From JACCUZ01 sp038246575 (lineage in GTDB: Bacteria; Actinomycetota; Actinomycetes; JACCUZ01): 64,000 nucleotides of DNA. Positions 31,375-40,679 of the stretch are shown piece by piece (position 1 is the stretch's first letter; every line of letters starts with the position of its first letter). The translations under genes and the position numbers were made by a program. Under the pieces are notes generated by a model. The model saw nothing but the letters and a program-made list of their open reading frames with translations. It did no database searches and had not been told where the DNA came from. The DNA is taken from positions 62,001 to 126,000 of the forward strand of contig JBBRVU010000001.1 in the NCBI GenBank assembly GCA_038246575.1, given 5' to 3'.

Positions 31375-32501
31375 TCGAGGCCACGTCGTGGGTGGCGCTG
31401 ATCGCGGTGACGTTGGCGTGCGCGCTCGTCGCGGTCGGCGTGGGCAGCGTGGCTCTGCGGCTGCTCCGGCAGCGACCGATCCTCGCCCACGTGATGGTGG
31501 CCAGCCTGGCCGCTCTGGTCACGGCCGCGTCGGCTGTGCTGGTCACCACCGAGCTGATGTTCCTGTCCAGTCACGACGCGGGCGTCGTGCTCGTCGTGGT
31601 GGTTCTCTCACTGCCCGCCGGAGCCGGAGTGGCCCTGCTGCTGGGCCGCCGACTGCGCGCCGCTGCTCGGGAGCTGGCGTCGGCAGCGACACGCGTCGGT
31701 CAGCCGGAGTACGAGCGAGTGGCCCGTCCCGCCGGGGCCGAGCTCGACGCCGTCGCGTCGGCACTCAACGACGCGCACCGCCGACTCGACGAGTCACTGG
31801 CCAGGGAACGGGCACTGGAAGGCGGTCGTCGTGAGCTGGTGGCCTGGATGAGCCACGACCTTCGGACCCCTCTGGCCGGCATGCGCGCGATGACCGAGTC
31901 GCTCGAGGACGGAGTGGTGCGCGACCCCGAGACCGTGGCTCGGTTCCACAGCCAGCTGCGGGCCGAGGTCGACCGGCTGACGACGATGGTCTCCGACCTG
32001 TTCGAGCTCAGCCGGGTCCAGGGAGCGTTGCGCCTCGAGCTCGAGAGAGTCGGAGCCCATGACCTGGTGGCCGATGCGCTGGCCAGCGCGGACCCGGTCG
32101 CCCGCGCCAAGGGCGTGCGCCTGGTCGCCGAGTCCGGCTCCGGCCTGCCGGTCGCAGTGGACCCGACCGAGCTGGGCCGGGTGCTGCGCAACCTGCTGGT
32201 CAATGCGATCCGGCACACCCCGAACGACGGGACCGTGCATGTCAGCGCCGAGTCCGCCGACGGGCAGGTCACCCTGGCCGTCGCCGACGCCTGCGGCGGG
32301 ATCGCCACCGAGGAGATCGAGCGGGTCTTCGAGACGGGCTACCGCGGCGGACAGGCCCGCACCACGGCCGACCACCAGGGTGCCGGATTGGGGCTGGCGA
32401 TCGCCCGCGGCATCGTCGAGGCGCACCGTGGAGTGATCGACGTCGTCAACCACGGCCCCGGTTGCCGGTTCGAGGTGCGACTGCCGCTCGCGGCCGACTG
32501 A
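31371..32501 (+). CDS. Membrane sensor histidine kinase
   Basis: A 376-residue partner of the upstream regulator. Two or three N-terminal transmembrane segments (about 5-30, 40-62, 70-92) leave almost no extracytoplasmic loop, which argues for an intramembrane or cytoplasmic signal. Residues ~92-150 are HAMP-like. The phospho-acceptor is His162 in WMSHDLRTPLAG. The ATPase domain carries NLLVNAIRHTPNDG and a GAGLGLAIARGI loop. Co-translated with the regulator. Confidence 0.92.
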   Translation: MIEATSWVALIAVTLACALVAVGVGSVALRLLRQRPILAHVMVASLAALVTAASAVLVTTELMFLSSHDAGVVLVVVVLSLPAGAGVALLLGRRLRAAARELASAATRVGQPEYERVARPAGAELDAVASALNDAHRRLDESLARERALEGGRRELVAWMSHDLRTPLAGMRAMTESLEDGVVRDPETVARFHSQLRAEVDRLTTMVSDLFELSRVQGALRLELERVGAHDLVADALASADPVARAKGVRLVAESGSGLPVAVDPTELGRVLRNLLVNAIRHTPNDGTVHVSAESADGQVTLAVADACGGIATEEIERVFETGYRGGQARTTADHQGAGLGLAIARGIVEAHRGVIDVVNHGPGCRFEVRLPLAAD

Positions 32502-32505
32502 CCGC

Positions 32506-33879
32506 TCACCACACGTCGAGGACGAGTGCCTGGAAGACCAGCGCCACTAACGCGTTGACCACCAGCCATCGGCGCTGTCGCGGCAGGGCAGCGCACATCA
32601 GCACCAGCCACGGGGCATAGGGCAGCCAGATCCGCTCCACCTCGAGGCGGGTGACTCCGGACACCGCGAGCGACAACAGGCCGACCAGCGAGGCACCGGC
32701 CAGCGCCGTGGAGACCGACAGCTGCCCGCGACGCCGCAGCACCGCCCCGACCACCGTTGCCGGCCCGACCAGGACGCCGAGGACCGCGAAGTCCGCCACG
32801 AAGGAGTAGAGGTAGGGCCGGTCGTCACCCTTGCCGGCGATCCACGCCTCGTGGGTGGCTGCGACCCCGTCCGGCCACCAGAACCCGCCCAAGGTGAAGA
32901 GCACGGGAGCGAGCAGCAGACCGGCCACGAGCACCACCGCTGCTGGCGTGCTCACACCCGCCCCGAGGCCACTCCACGGACGGGACCCGGCCGACAACGG
33001 GCCACGGGTCGCGCGCAAGCCAAGGTACGCCGCGACCACCAGGACCGCCGCCAGGGGCACCAGCCCGTAGCTCAGGTACGGCAGCGTGCCGGCGAGCACA
33101 CCGCCGACGGCGAGCAGGGCCGGCGACCCGCGCCGAGCGCCCGTTGCGAGCGCGGCCGCCGCCCAGGCGCCGACACCGAGGAAGAACGCGTCGGCGCTGG
33201 TGGCGATGGTAATCGCGAAGGGCGCGAGCACGAGGAACGGAAGGCCGCGTCGCGCCGCAGGCTCGTCACCGAGCGCGCGAACCGTGACCACGAGCGCCAC
33301 CACCGCCGACGACCCGGCCCCGATCACCAGCGCCGCCGCCCACATCCCGCCCGAGAAGCCCAGGCGGTCCCAGGCCCAGAGCACCAGCACCATCAACGGC
33401 GGATGCCCGTTGACGTGCAGCGGGTGATCGCGCGCAGCCGCTCGCTCGGCGAACGTCCCCAGCCACCCGATCGGGTCGCTGCCCACCTCGGGGACGGCCG
33501 CCACGTACTCACGCGGCCGGGAGATCGGACCGCCGAGGCTCTGATGGCCGTCCTGGAAGGCCAGCAGCACCGCCCACGCGGCAGCGCTCGCCCAGGCGGT
33601 CACCATGAGAAGCCGCCAGGGCAGCCACCGGCACACCAGCGGCAGGACCGCGATCGCCACCGCGGCGAAGATCGCGGCGGGGACGATCGAGGCCAGGGCG
33701 AGCCGGTAGGTGCCCAGGAACGGTGGCGCCTTGACGTTGAGCTGGCCGCCGGGCAGCAGATGCCGTCCCCAGAGAACGGCGATCGCCAGCAGCGCCGCCC
33801 AGCCGATGACGGCCAGCACCGGTCCCACGCGGGTCGAGCGCCTCGACCACGGCCAGCGAGGGGTCCCCAGGCGCTGCAC
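32506..33879 (-). CDS. GT-C-type membrane glycosyltransferase
   Basis: A 457-residue protein with about ten transmembrane helices. After the first helices there is an extracytoplasmic segment with DGHQSLGGPISRPREYV and NGHPPLMVLVLWAWDRLGF; the acidic and HPP features are typical of mannosyltransferase-like GT-C proteins using polyprenyl-phosphate sugars. The GTG at 33879 was chosen because the frame upstream is low-complexity and overlaps the neighbouring gene's promoter. It is convergent with the histidine kinase and divergent (100 bp) from a GT2 gene. The glycan is unknown. Confidence 0.75.
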   Translation of the reverse strand: MQRLGTPRWPWSRRSTRVGPVLAVIGWAALLAIAVLWGRHLLPGGQLNVKAPPFLGTYRLALASIVPAAIFAAVAIAVLPLVCRWLPWRLLMVTAWASAAAWAVLLAFQDGHQSLGGPISRPREYVAAVPEVGSDPIGWLGTFAERAAARDHPLHVNGHPPLMVLVLWAWDRLGFSGGMWAAALVIGAGSSAVVALVVTVRALGDEPAARRGLPFLVLAPFAITIATSADAFFLGVGAWAAAALATGARRGSPALLAVGGVLAGTLPYLSYGLVPLAAVLVVAAYLGLRATRGPLSAGSRPWSGLGAGVSTPAAVVLVAGLLLAPVLFTLGGFWWPDGVAATHEAWIAGKGDDRPYLYSFVADFAVLGVLVGPATVVGAVLRRRGQLSVSTALAGASLVGLLSLAVSGVTRLEVERIWLPYAPWLVLMCAALPRQRRWLVVNALVALVFQALVLDVW

Positions 33880-33979
33880 GCCGCCACGGTATGCGCCGGC
33901 GACGCGGCGCGCCGCTGCGGGGCGCGCCGTCACCGCCAGGTAAGGATTCAGGTGTGCGCCCGCGATAGCGTCAGCCGCG

Positions 33980-34630
33980 ATGATGATCGACGTGGTCCTC
34001 CCCTGCCTGGACGAGGCCGAGGCCCTGCCGTGGGTGCTCGATCGCCTGCCGGCCGGCTTCCGGGCGGTGGTGGCCGACAACGGCTCCGCCGACGGATCCG
34101 CGGATCTGGCGCGAGCGCATGGCGCCCAGGTGGTAGATGTGCCTCAGCGTGGGTACGGAGCAGCCGTGGACACGGGGCTGCGCACGGCGACCTCCGAAGT
34201 GGTGTGCGTGATGGATGCCGATGCGTCGATGAGTCCCGAGGAGCTGCCCGCTCTCGTGGCGCCGGTCCTGGACGGGAGCGCCGACCTCGTCCTCGGGCGC
34301 CGGGTGCCTCAAGGGGACGGTGCCTGGCCGCTGCCGGCCCGGCTGGCCAACATCGCCCTGATGACGGCCGTGCGCGCGAAGACCGGCACCAACCTGCGCG
34401 ACCTCGGGCCGATGCGAGCCGCCAACCGCCAGGCGCTGCTCGACCTGGAGCTGCGGGACAGGCGCTTCGGCTACCCGCTCGAGACGGTCCTCGCCGCCCA
34501 CGACGCCGGCTGGCGGATGCGCGAGATCCCGATCGACTACCGCCCGCGCACCGGCGCCTCCAAGGTCACCGGAACCCCGGCCGGCTACCTGCGGACGGTC
34601 AAAGACATGTGGGGCGTCCTGTCCCGGTGA
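33980..34630 (+). CDS. Family 2 glycosyltransferase (polyprenyl-phosphate sugar synthase type)
   Basis: A 216-residue GT-A enzyme without membrane helices. It has VVLPCLDEAEALPWVLDRLP, ADNGSADGSADLARAHG, a DAD metal motif in VMDADASMSPEELP, and a C-terminal IPIDYRPRTGASKVTGTPAGYL. The size and motifs are those of dolichyl/polyprenyl-phosphate mannose or glucose synthase-like proteins, which would feed the divergent GT-C enzyme. First of a tightly packed set: the next gene starts within its stop codon (GTGA). Confidence 0.9.
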   Translation: MMIDVVLPCLDEAEALPWVLDRLPAGFRAVVADNGSADGSADLARAHGAQVVDVPQRGYGAAVDTGLRTATSEVVCVMDADASMSPEELPALVAPVLDGSADLVLGRRVPQGDGAWPLPARLANIALMTAVRAKTGTNLRDLGPMRAANRQALLDLELRDRRFGYPLETVLAAHDAGWRMREIPIDYRPRTGASKVTGTPAGYLRTVKDMWGVLSR

Positions 34631-35301
34631 CCTTCGACGCAGATCTGGACGCTCAGCTGGTCGTCCTCGCCAAGGCTCCGGTGCCCGGCAAGGTCAAGAC
34701 CCGCCTCTGCCCGCCCTACTCCCTCGACGAGGCAGCCCGGCTCGCGGCGGCTGCCATGCAGGACACCCTCGACGCCGTGGCTGGCTGCCCGGTCGTGCGC
34801 CGCGTGCTCGTCCTCGACGGTGACCCGGGCCCCTGGCTGCCCGCGGGCTTCGACGTGATCGCGCAACGCGGCGACGGCCTCGCCGAGCGGATCGAGAACG
34901 CTCTGGCCGACACCTGGTCGAGCCATGCCGCCCCGCTGCTGCTGGTGGGGATGGACACGCCACAGGTCGAGTCGAGCCTCTTGTCCGCTGCCCTGGACCG
35001 GCTGCTCGCCCCAGGTGTCGACGCCGTCCTCGGCCCGGCCCGCGACGGTGGCTTCTGGGCCCTTGGGGTGCGCCGGCCGGCACCGGACCTCGTGTCCGGT
35101 GTGCCGATGTCGACCGGGCACACCGGCTCCGATCAGCTGACGCGACTCGAGGCGGCCGGTCTGCAGGTGCAGCTGCTGGCCACCCTGCGCGACGTCGACA
35201 CGGCCGAGGACGCCCTCGCGGTGGCGGCGGAAGCGCCCCGGACGCGATTCGCGGCGACCCTCGATGAGCTCGAGCAGCAGTCCCAGGAGGGCGTTGCATG
35301 A
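34627..35301 (+). CDS. TIGR04282-type glycosyltransferase-like protein (DUF2064)
   Basis: A 224-residue nucleotidyl/glycosyltransferase-fold protein. The GTG overlaps the upstream stop. Family features are VVLAKAPVPGKVKTRLCPPYS, LVGMDTPQVESSLL, and GPARDGGFWALG. Members share the CofC-like fold but their biochemistry is mostly unknown; this gene is often placed next to a GT2 gene as here. It overlaps the next gene by ATGA. Confidence 0.85.
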   Translation: MTFDADLDAQLVVLAKAPVPGKVKTRLCPPYSLDEAARLAAAAMQDTLDAVAGCPVVRRVLVLDGDPGPWLPAGFDVIAQRGDGLAERIENALADTWSSHAAPLLLVGMDTPQVESSLLSAALDRLLAPGVDAVLGPARDGGFWALGVRRPAPDLVSGVPMSTGHTGSDQLTRLEAAGLQVQLLATLRDVDTAEDALAVAAEAPRTRFAATLDELEQQSQEGVA

Positions 35302-35921
35302 TCGGATCGCTGTACGCCAGGTCGCTGCGCGACGGCGACCCGCTGGACGTAGTCGACCCGGACGGCCGGCGTACCGCTGTCCCCGTCGAGCGGTGGCGGG
35401 GACCGCTGCACCCCGGCGACGAGTCGCTGCTCTCCCGCTGCCACCGACCTACCCTCGACATCGGTTGCGGGCCGGGTCGGCTGACCGCCGCACTGCGGGC
35501 CCGCGGGGTCGCCGCCCTGGGCATCGACGTCGAGCGAGCTGCGGTCGTCCTGGCCCGGCGGGCGGGAGCCCCCGCCCGCCAGTGCAGCGTGTTCGCCGCC
35601 GTTCCCGCGGCGGGGAGCTGGGCCACGACATTGCTCGCCGACGGCAACATCGGCATCGGTGGTGACCCCGTGACGCTGCTGCGCCGGACGTCCGAGCTGT
35701 TGGCTCCCGGCGGGAGCGCCCTGGTCGAGGTGGAGGGGCCCGAGGGTCGTTCCGGCCCCGTCGAGCTCCGACTGGCGTCCGGACGGCGCCTCGGGCCGCC
35801 GTTCCCGTGGGCCCGGTTGGCGCTGCCCGACGTCGCCGCGGTCGCGACCAACGCCGGGCTGCGGGTCGTCGAGACGTGGGAGGACTCCGAGCGATGGTTC
35901 GTCGCACTGCGCAACGGCTGA
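35298..35921 (+). CDS. SAM-dependent methyltransferase
   Basis: A 207-residue class I methyltransferase with DIGCGPGRLTAAL (SAM motif I), GIDVERAAVVLARRAGAP (motif II) and LLAPGGSALVEVEGPE (motif III/post-III). Substrate unknown. The ATGA overlap upstream and 28-bp overlap with the next gene mean it sits in one operon with the glycosyltransferases and the molybdopterin protein. Confidence 0.88.
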   Translation: MIGSLYARSLRDGDPLDVVDPDGRRTAVPVERWRGPLHPGDESLLSRCHRPTLDIGCGPGRLTAALRARGVAALGIDVERAAVVLARRAGAPARQCSVFAAVPAAGSWATTLLADGNIGIGGDPVTLLRRTSELLAPGGSALVEVEGPEGRSGPVELRLASGRRLGPPFPWARLALPDVAAVATNAGLRVVETWEDSERWFVALRNG

Positions 35922-37204
35922 CCGACCTGGCGCTGGGTCGCGGGGACAACCCGGGGGGTCCGTTCCGGCCCGAGCGGTGGCGCAGCCCCTTGCGCGGTCC
36001 GTGGCTGACGTCCGTCTTCGGCGCCGTGCTGCTGGCCGGGATACCGGTGGTCTTCCTCACCGGCCTCCTGTCGTACGCGGCGTACGACCCGGCTCTGGGG
36101 CGCGGCAACGACCGGACGTCGGGCAAGGGGTTGCTCGGCTTCTTCCTGTTCACCTGGCCGACCGACCCCGCCTGGCTCTATCGCGTCGTCATCGGCACCC
36201 ACCTGCTGGTCGGGCTGGTCCTGCTGCCGGTGATCCTCGCCAAGCTGTGGTCGGTCATCCCCAAGCTGTTCACCTGGCCGACGGTCCGCTCCCCCGCCCA
36301 CGCGCTGGAACGCGCGAGCCTCGCGCTGCTCGTCGGCGGCGCCGTCTTCGAGCTCGTGACCGGCATCTTCAACACCCAGCTGTTCTACCCGTGGCCGTTC
36401 AGCTTCTACACCGCCCATTTCTATGGCGCGTGGGTGTTCATCGGCGCCTTCATCACGCATGTGGCTCTCAAGCTGCCGGTCATGATCAGTGCACTGCGTT
36501 CGCGGCGGTTGCGCGACGAGCTGCGCACCGACCTGGCCGCGACTCGACCCGAGCCGGCCGACGAGTCCGGCCTCGTGTCACCCGACCCGGCGGAGCCGAC
36601 CATCTCCCGGCGGGCCGTGCTCGGCGGCGTCGGCGGCGCGTCGCTGCTGCTGTTCGGCGTCTGGGGCGGACAGACCCTGGGTGACCCGGTGCGTGGCACC
36701 GCTCTGCTGGCCCCGCGCGGCGGGTCGTTCCCGGGCGACTTCCCGGTGAACAAGACGGCCGCGCAGAAGGGCATCAGCGTGTCGGACACCGGCGACACGT
36801 GGCGGCTCGAGGTCACCGGGCCCGGGGACAGCATGATGTTGACCCGGGCCGATCTGCTAGCGATGGCCCAGCACACCGAGACCCTGCCGATCGCCTGCGT
36901 CGAGGGGTGGTCGACGACCCAGGACTGGACCGGGGTCCGGCTGCGCGACCTCGTCGACCTCGTCGGGGCGTCGGGGCCGGCGGGAGTCCTGGTCTCATCG
37001 CTGCAGAAGAGTGGTGCGTTCAACCAGGCCGTCCTGGCGACCAACCAGATCGAGGATCCGCGGTCACTGCTGGCGCTGCAGGTCAACGGGGCCGACCTGT
37101 CGCTCGACCACGGCTTCCCGGCCCGGGTGATCGTCCCGGCAGCGCCCGGCGTCCACTGCACGAAGTGGGTCAACTCGCTGATGCTGCTCGGTCAGGGGGC
37201 GTGA
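35894..37204 (+). CDS. Cytochrome-b-like membrane domain fused to a sulfite-oxidase-type molybdopterin domain
   Basis: A 436-residue fusion. Residues ~25-225 hold four to five transmembrane helices with histidines placed like a b-type cytochrome (YedZ/b561-like); residues ~240-260 have a Tat-like or transmembrane ISRRAVLGGVGGASLLLFGVW segment; residues ~285-436 are a sulfite-oxidase molybdopterin fold with the metal-binding cysteine in LPIACVEGWS and a C-terminal GVHCTKWVNSL. It resembles MsrP/MsrQ-type or other oxidoreductases. ATG start inside the previous gene. The reaction is not known. Confidence 0.82.
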   Translation: MVRRTAQRLTDLALGRGDNPGGPFRPERWRSPLRGPWLTSVFGAVLLAGIPVVFLTGLLSYAAYDPALGRGNDRTSGKGLLGFFLFTWPTDPAWLYRVVIGTHLLVGLVLLPVILAKLWSVIPKLFTWPTVRSPAHALERASLALLVGGAVFELVTGIFNTQLFYPWPFSFYTAHFYGAWVFIGAFITHVALKLPVMISALRSRRLRDELRTDLAATRPEPADESGLVSPDPAEPTISRRAVLGGVGGASLLLFGVWGGQTLGDPVRGTALLAPRGGSFPGDFPVNKTAAQKGISVSDTGDTWRLEVTGPGDSMMLTRADLLAMAQHTETLPIACVEGWSTTQDWTGVRLRDLVDLVGASGPAGVLVSSLQKSGAFNQAVLATNQIEDPRSLLALQVNGADLSLDHGFPARVIVPAAPGVHCTKWVNSLMLLGQGA

Positions 37205-37206
37205 CG

Positions 37207-37704
37207 ATGACCAGTGCGTTCAGCCGGCGCTACGGGGCGAGCCCCGGGCACCTGGTCGCCCTCACCGTCGGAACGGCGGTGTCGTTGTACTCCATCACCC
37301 GGATCACCTCGCTGCAGACCCTGCTGGAGCTGGTGCTGTGGTTCGGGGGGCTGCTCCTGCTGCACGACCTGGTGCTGTTCCCGCTGTACGCGGGGACGGA
37401 CCGGGCGCTGCAGTCCGTCGTGCGCGGTGGCCGGTCGACGGCAGTGCCGGCGTGGCTCAACTATGTACGCATCCCGGTGGCCCTCTCGGCGGTGCTGCTC
37501 CTGGCCTCGCTGCCGCTGGTCCTGCGGCTGTCACCCGGATACGAACGCTCCGCGAACCGCAGCGACGACCCCTATCTGTGGCACTGGTTGCTGCTCACGG
37601 GCGTGATCGGCGCTGGCTCCGCAGTGATCTATGTCCTCCGGCACAGGCAGTCCCGGGCGCCCGGACGTTCAGAGCTCGCGGGAGAACGACCGCACCAGCG
37701 GTGA
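37207..37704 (+). CDS. Four-helix membrane protein accompanying the molybdopterin fusion
   Basis: A 165-residue protein that starts ATG two bases after the previous stop, with AGGGGG 7 nt upstream. Four hydrophobic stretches (about 14-34, 36-58, 78-100, 120-145) are seen, with a loop carrying YERSANRSDDPYLWHW. No recognised family. Its adjacency suggests it belongs with the redox fusion. Its 3' end overlaps the convergent acyltransferase gene by 36 bp. Confidence 0.75.
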   Translation: MTSAFSRRYGASPGHLVALTVGTAVSLYSITRITSLQTLLELVLWFGGLLLLHDLVLFPLYAGTDRALQSVVRGGRSTAVPAWLNYVRIPVALSAVLLLASLPLVLRLSPGYERSANRSDDPYLWHWLLLTGVIGAGSAVIYVLRHRQSRAPGRSELAGERPHQR

Positions 37705-39531
37705 GTCCTTGTAGTGGCCGAAGTTCTCGATCCGTTGGTAGCCCGCGCTGATGTAGAGCGCGACCGCCTCCGGCTGGGCGCTGCCGGTCTCCAGTGTCAG
37801 CCGCGAGTAGCCGCCGGTGCGGGCCCACTCCTCCAACGCCGCGAGCATCGCCCGGGCGTAGCCGCGGCGACGGTGTCCGGATCGGATGTACATCCGCTTG
37901 AGCTCGGCGTCGTCGCCGTGTCGCCGCAGCCCGGCGCACCCCACCAGCTCGCGGCCGACCCGGGCGACCAGGAACGTCCCGTCGGGTGCGGCGAACTCGG
38001 CCGGGACCATGGGGGTGTCGTCCGGCCCGCCGTACCTGGTCACGTACTCCTGCTGCACCTCGTCGATGAGCTCTCCGGCGACCTCGTCATCGATGCCGAC
38101 GACCTCGATCGTCAAGGAGTCCGGCCCCGTCACCAGGCGGAGCAGGTCGCGAAGCTCGGCCTCGAGATCGGCGGTGATCCGGGCGGGGTCGGGCACCAGG
38201 CGGCGGTCGGCCGCCACCCCGATGGTGACCTCGCCGGCGTAGCTGAGGATGCTCACGCCGAGACCGACCGAGCCCGCCTGCGGCACCCAGAACACCAGCC
38301 GGTTCAGCTGCGTCCCGGCCAGGAAGACCGGCTCACGCGGGCCGGGAACGTTGGTGACAACCGCGCTGGACTTCGCGCCCAGGATCCGCACCGCGAGCCG
38401 GTGCCCCCAGGTCGGCAGCCCACCGACGATCGCCAGGATGGCGAACATCGCGGCGGCCTGCGGACCCGCCTTGACCGCGCCCATCCGGCGGTGCACGCGG
38501 CGCACACGTTCGACCGGGTCGGGCTCGGACACCGGGAGCCGGACGAACACGATCCCGAACCGGTTGCCGAGACTCACGGGCACGGGTCGATCGGGCGGGC
38601 GAAGGTTCACCGGGACGAAGACCCGGAGATCGTGGGGCCGGTCGCCGTGAGCCATCAGATGCCGGCGCAGGGCGCCCGCCGTGACCGCGAGCAGGACATC
38701 GTTGACGGTCACGTCCAGCGCCGAGGCGACCCGCTTCACCGACGCCAGATCCAGGCTGGCGGTCCAGGCAGCGCCCTTGCGCGCCCCGAGCCGGCCACGG
38801 AGCCGGGTACGGGGATCGCGGGTGGCGAAGAGCAGCCCGAGACCGGTCGTCAGCACTCGCCACCAGAAGCGCCCGTGGTCGAGGACCTGGTGGACGCGAC
38901 CCCTCCGGGGCGGCGCAGCGTCGATAGCTCCAGTGGCAGCAACCACCTCGGCCGCGCCGTCGGTGACGCGCGCCCGCAATCCGGGACGACGCGGATCGCG
39001 CATGTCGGTGGTGACCACCTCGGCCACGACGTCCGCGGGCACGTCCGGGTCGTCGTCGGTGAGCGAGAGCAGGACGCTGGCCAGGGCGATGCCGTCGGCG
39101 ATGCAGTGGTGCAGCCGTGTCACGAGGACGGTCCGGGGCCCGGCGTCGGGCGAGTCGTCGACCAGCTCGACGACATGGAACTGCCAGGGCGGGTGCGTCA
39201 TGTCCAGCGGCGTCCCGAGCAGGTCGCTGACCAGCTCCGCGATCCCGGCGTCACCTGGTCCACGCCGGCCGGCGTGGACCAGGTGTCTGCTGAGATCGAA
39301 GTCGGGGTCGTCGGTCCAGACCGGTTGCTCGAGCGGGGTCTGCGACGGCAGCGGGCGTTGGGAGAACTTCGGATAGCGGTTGAGCAGCCGGTGCTGCAGC
39401 ACGTCGGTGAGGCGTTCGTCGTCCACGTCGCCGTCGAGGAAGAGCACGGCGGTGACCATCATCAGGTTCTCCGGCGAGTCCATGCCGAGCCATGCGGCGT
39501 CGACGTTGGACATCCGCGAGGGCGCGCTCAT
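37669..39531 (-). CDS. Wax ester synthase/DGAT with a fused C-terminal GNAT domain
   Basis: A 620-residue fusion. Residues 1-~460 form a WS/DGAT bifunctional acyltransferase, with the active-site HHxxxDG at 141-147 (RLHHCIADGIAL), the NDVLLAVTAGALRRHL motif and the terminal SILSYAGEVTIGV region. These make wax esters or triacylglycerol from acyl-CoA. Residues ~480-620 are an N-acetyltransferase (GNAT) domain with ELKRMYIRSGHRRRGYARAM as acetyl-CoA loop. ATG at 39531 fits family starts (MSAPSRMSNVDAAW). It is followed leftward by nothing in operon, and upstream lies glk. Confidence 0.88.
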   Translation of the reverse strand: MSAPSRMSNVDAAWLGMDSPENLMMVTAVLFLDGDVDDERLTDVLQHRLLNRYPKFSQRPLPSQTPLEQPVWTDDPDFDLSRHLVHAGRRGPGDAGIAELVSDLLGTPLDMTHPPWQFHVVELVDDSPDAGPRTVLVTRLHHCIADGIALASVLLSLTDDDPDVPADVVAEVVTTDMRDPRRPGLRARVTDGAAEVVAATGAIDAAPPRRGRVHQVLDHGRFWWRVLTTGLGLLFATRDPRTRLRGRLGARKGAAWTASLDLASVKRVASALDVTVNDVLLAVTAGALRRHLMAHGDRPHDLRVFVPVNLRPPDRPVPVSLGNRFGIVFVRLPVSEPDPVERVRRVHRRMGAVKAGPQAAAMFAILAIVGGLPTWGHRLAVRILGAKSSAVVTNVPGPREPVFLAGTQLNRLVFWVPQAGSVGLGVSILSYAGEVTIGVAADRRLVPDPARITADLEAELRDLLRLVTGPDSLTIEVVGIDDEVAGELIDEVQQEYVTRYGGPDDTPMVPAEFAAPDGTFLVARVGRELVGCAGLRRHGDDAELKRMYIRSGHRRRGYARAMLAALEEWARTGGYSRLTLETGSAQPEAVALYISAGYQRIENFGHYKDSPLVRSFSREL

Positions 39532-39559
39532 CGACGCCACCCGCGCGGGATCGAGGACC

Positions 39560-40579
39560 TCATTCGGCCGACAGCCCCGGTCGGCGCAGTCGACGCTCGC
39601 GGGCCCGCGCACGAGCCCGGCGGAAGCGGCGGGCCATCGGCCGTGCGAGGTCACCGGCCCCCACCAGGCCGGCGAGATTGCCGAGCTCGGCCGCGATGAT
39701 GCGCGCCTCCGGACGGAACCGGCGACCGGTCAGCGATCGTCCGTAGGCCTCGCGAGCCGGTCCGAGCAGAAGGTCACCTGCCTCTGCCAGACCGCCGCCT
39801 ACGACGATGAGGCCCGGGTCCAGTGCAGCCGACAGGTTGGCCATGCCGACACCGAGCCACTCCCCCATGTCGCGGAAGAGCTCGCGGGCCGCTGGGTCGC
39901 CGTCCTGGGCGGCGTCGGTGACCAACAGTCCGGTGATGGCCGAGGACTCGCCGCCGGCGCGCTCGAGCAGGGAGTACGCCACCGGGCTGTCCGATGCGGC
40001 GAGCTCTCGCGCCTCACGTACGAGGGCGTTGCCCGACGCGTACTGCTCCCAGCACCCCCGGTTGCCGCACTCGCACCGGCGTCCGCCCGGCACGACCTGC
40101 ATGTGCCCGAACTCCCCGGCCACGCCGAACCGGCCGCGCACCAGCGCGCCGTTGATGAGGATGGCGCCACCGATGCCGGTTCCCAGGTTGACGCAGACAG
40201 CGTGTGTCTCACCGCGGGCCGCACCGAACCGCCACTCGGCCCACAACGACGCGTTGGCGTCGTTGTCGATGACCACGGGCAGCCGCACCCGCGAGCTGAT
40301 GGCCTCGCGCAAGGGCTCGTTGCGCCACGACAGGTGCGGGGCGAAGAGCACGTGCGAACGGGTGGCGTCGACGAAGCCGGCCGCCCCGATCCCGACCGCA
40401 TGCACGTCGTGACGGCTGCGCAGCTCCTGGACGGCGTCGACGATCGTGTCCTCGACCACGGCCGGGGACTTCGTCCGATCGGGCGTCTCCCGGCGTACGT
40501 GCTCCAGGACCCGGCCGTCGAAGGTGACGACCCCGGCCGCAACCTTCGTCCCGCCGATGTCGACGCCGACGGTCAGCAT
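39560..40579 (-). CDS. glk: ROK-family glucokinase
   Basis: A 339-residue sugar kinase. VGVDIGGTKVAAGVVT binds ATP, the catalytic aspartate is in IDNDANASLWAEW, and the ROK zinc motif reads ECGNRGCWEQYASG. It phosphorylates glucose with ATP or polyphosphate. The length is typical of actinobacterial Glk; the last ~25 residues are an Arg-rich tail. ATG 40579 is 28 bp downstream of nothing on the same strand and 88 bp from a divergent methyltransferase gene. Confidence 0.9.
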   Translation of the reverse strand: MLTVGVDIGGTKVAAGVVTFDGRVLEHVRRETPDRTKSPAVVEDTIVDAVQELRSRHDVHAVGIGAAGFVDATRSHVLFAPHLSWRNEPLREAISSRVRLPVVIDNDANASLWAEWRFGAARGETHAVCVNLGTGIGGAILINGALVRGRFGVAGEFGHMQVVPGGRRCECGNRGCWEQYASGNALVREARELAASDSPVAYSLLERAGGESSAITGLLVTDAAQDGDPAARELFRDMGEWLGVGMANLSAALDPGLIVVGGGLAEAGDLLLGPAREAYGRSLTGRRFRPEARIIAAELGNLAGLVGAGDLARPMARRFRRARARARERRLRRPGLSAE

Positions 40580-40679
40580 GCTCGACGCACCGAGCAGAGA
40601 GGGGCGGCGCTCGGTCACGTCGTCGAGCCTATCCGGGCCGCCTGCCGTCCAACCCTGCCGCCACGGCATGCTGATCGGC

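Noticed and set aside
32851..34626. Long N-terminal extension of the TIGR04282 gene
   Set aside because: Upstream of 34627 the frame runs through the GT2 and opposite GT-C genes and reads as low-complexity; the GTGA overlap marks the real start.
37714..39699. A 661-codon frame opposite the WS/DGAT-GNAT gene
   Set aside because: The minus strand carries a coherent enzyme with active-site residues; the plus frame has no recognisable domain.
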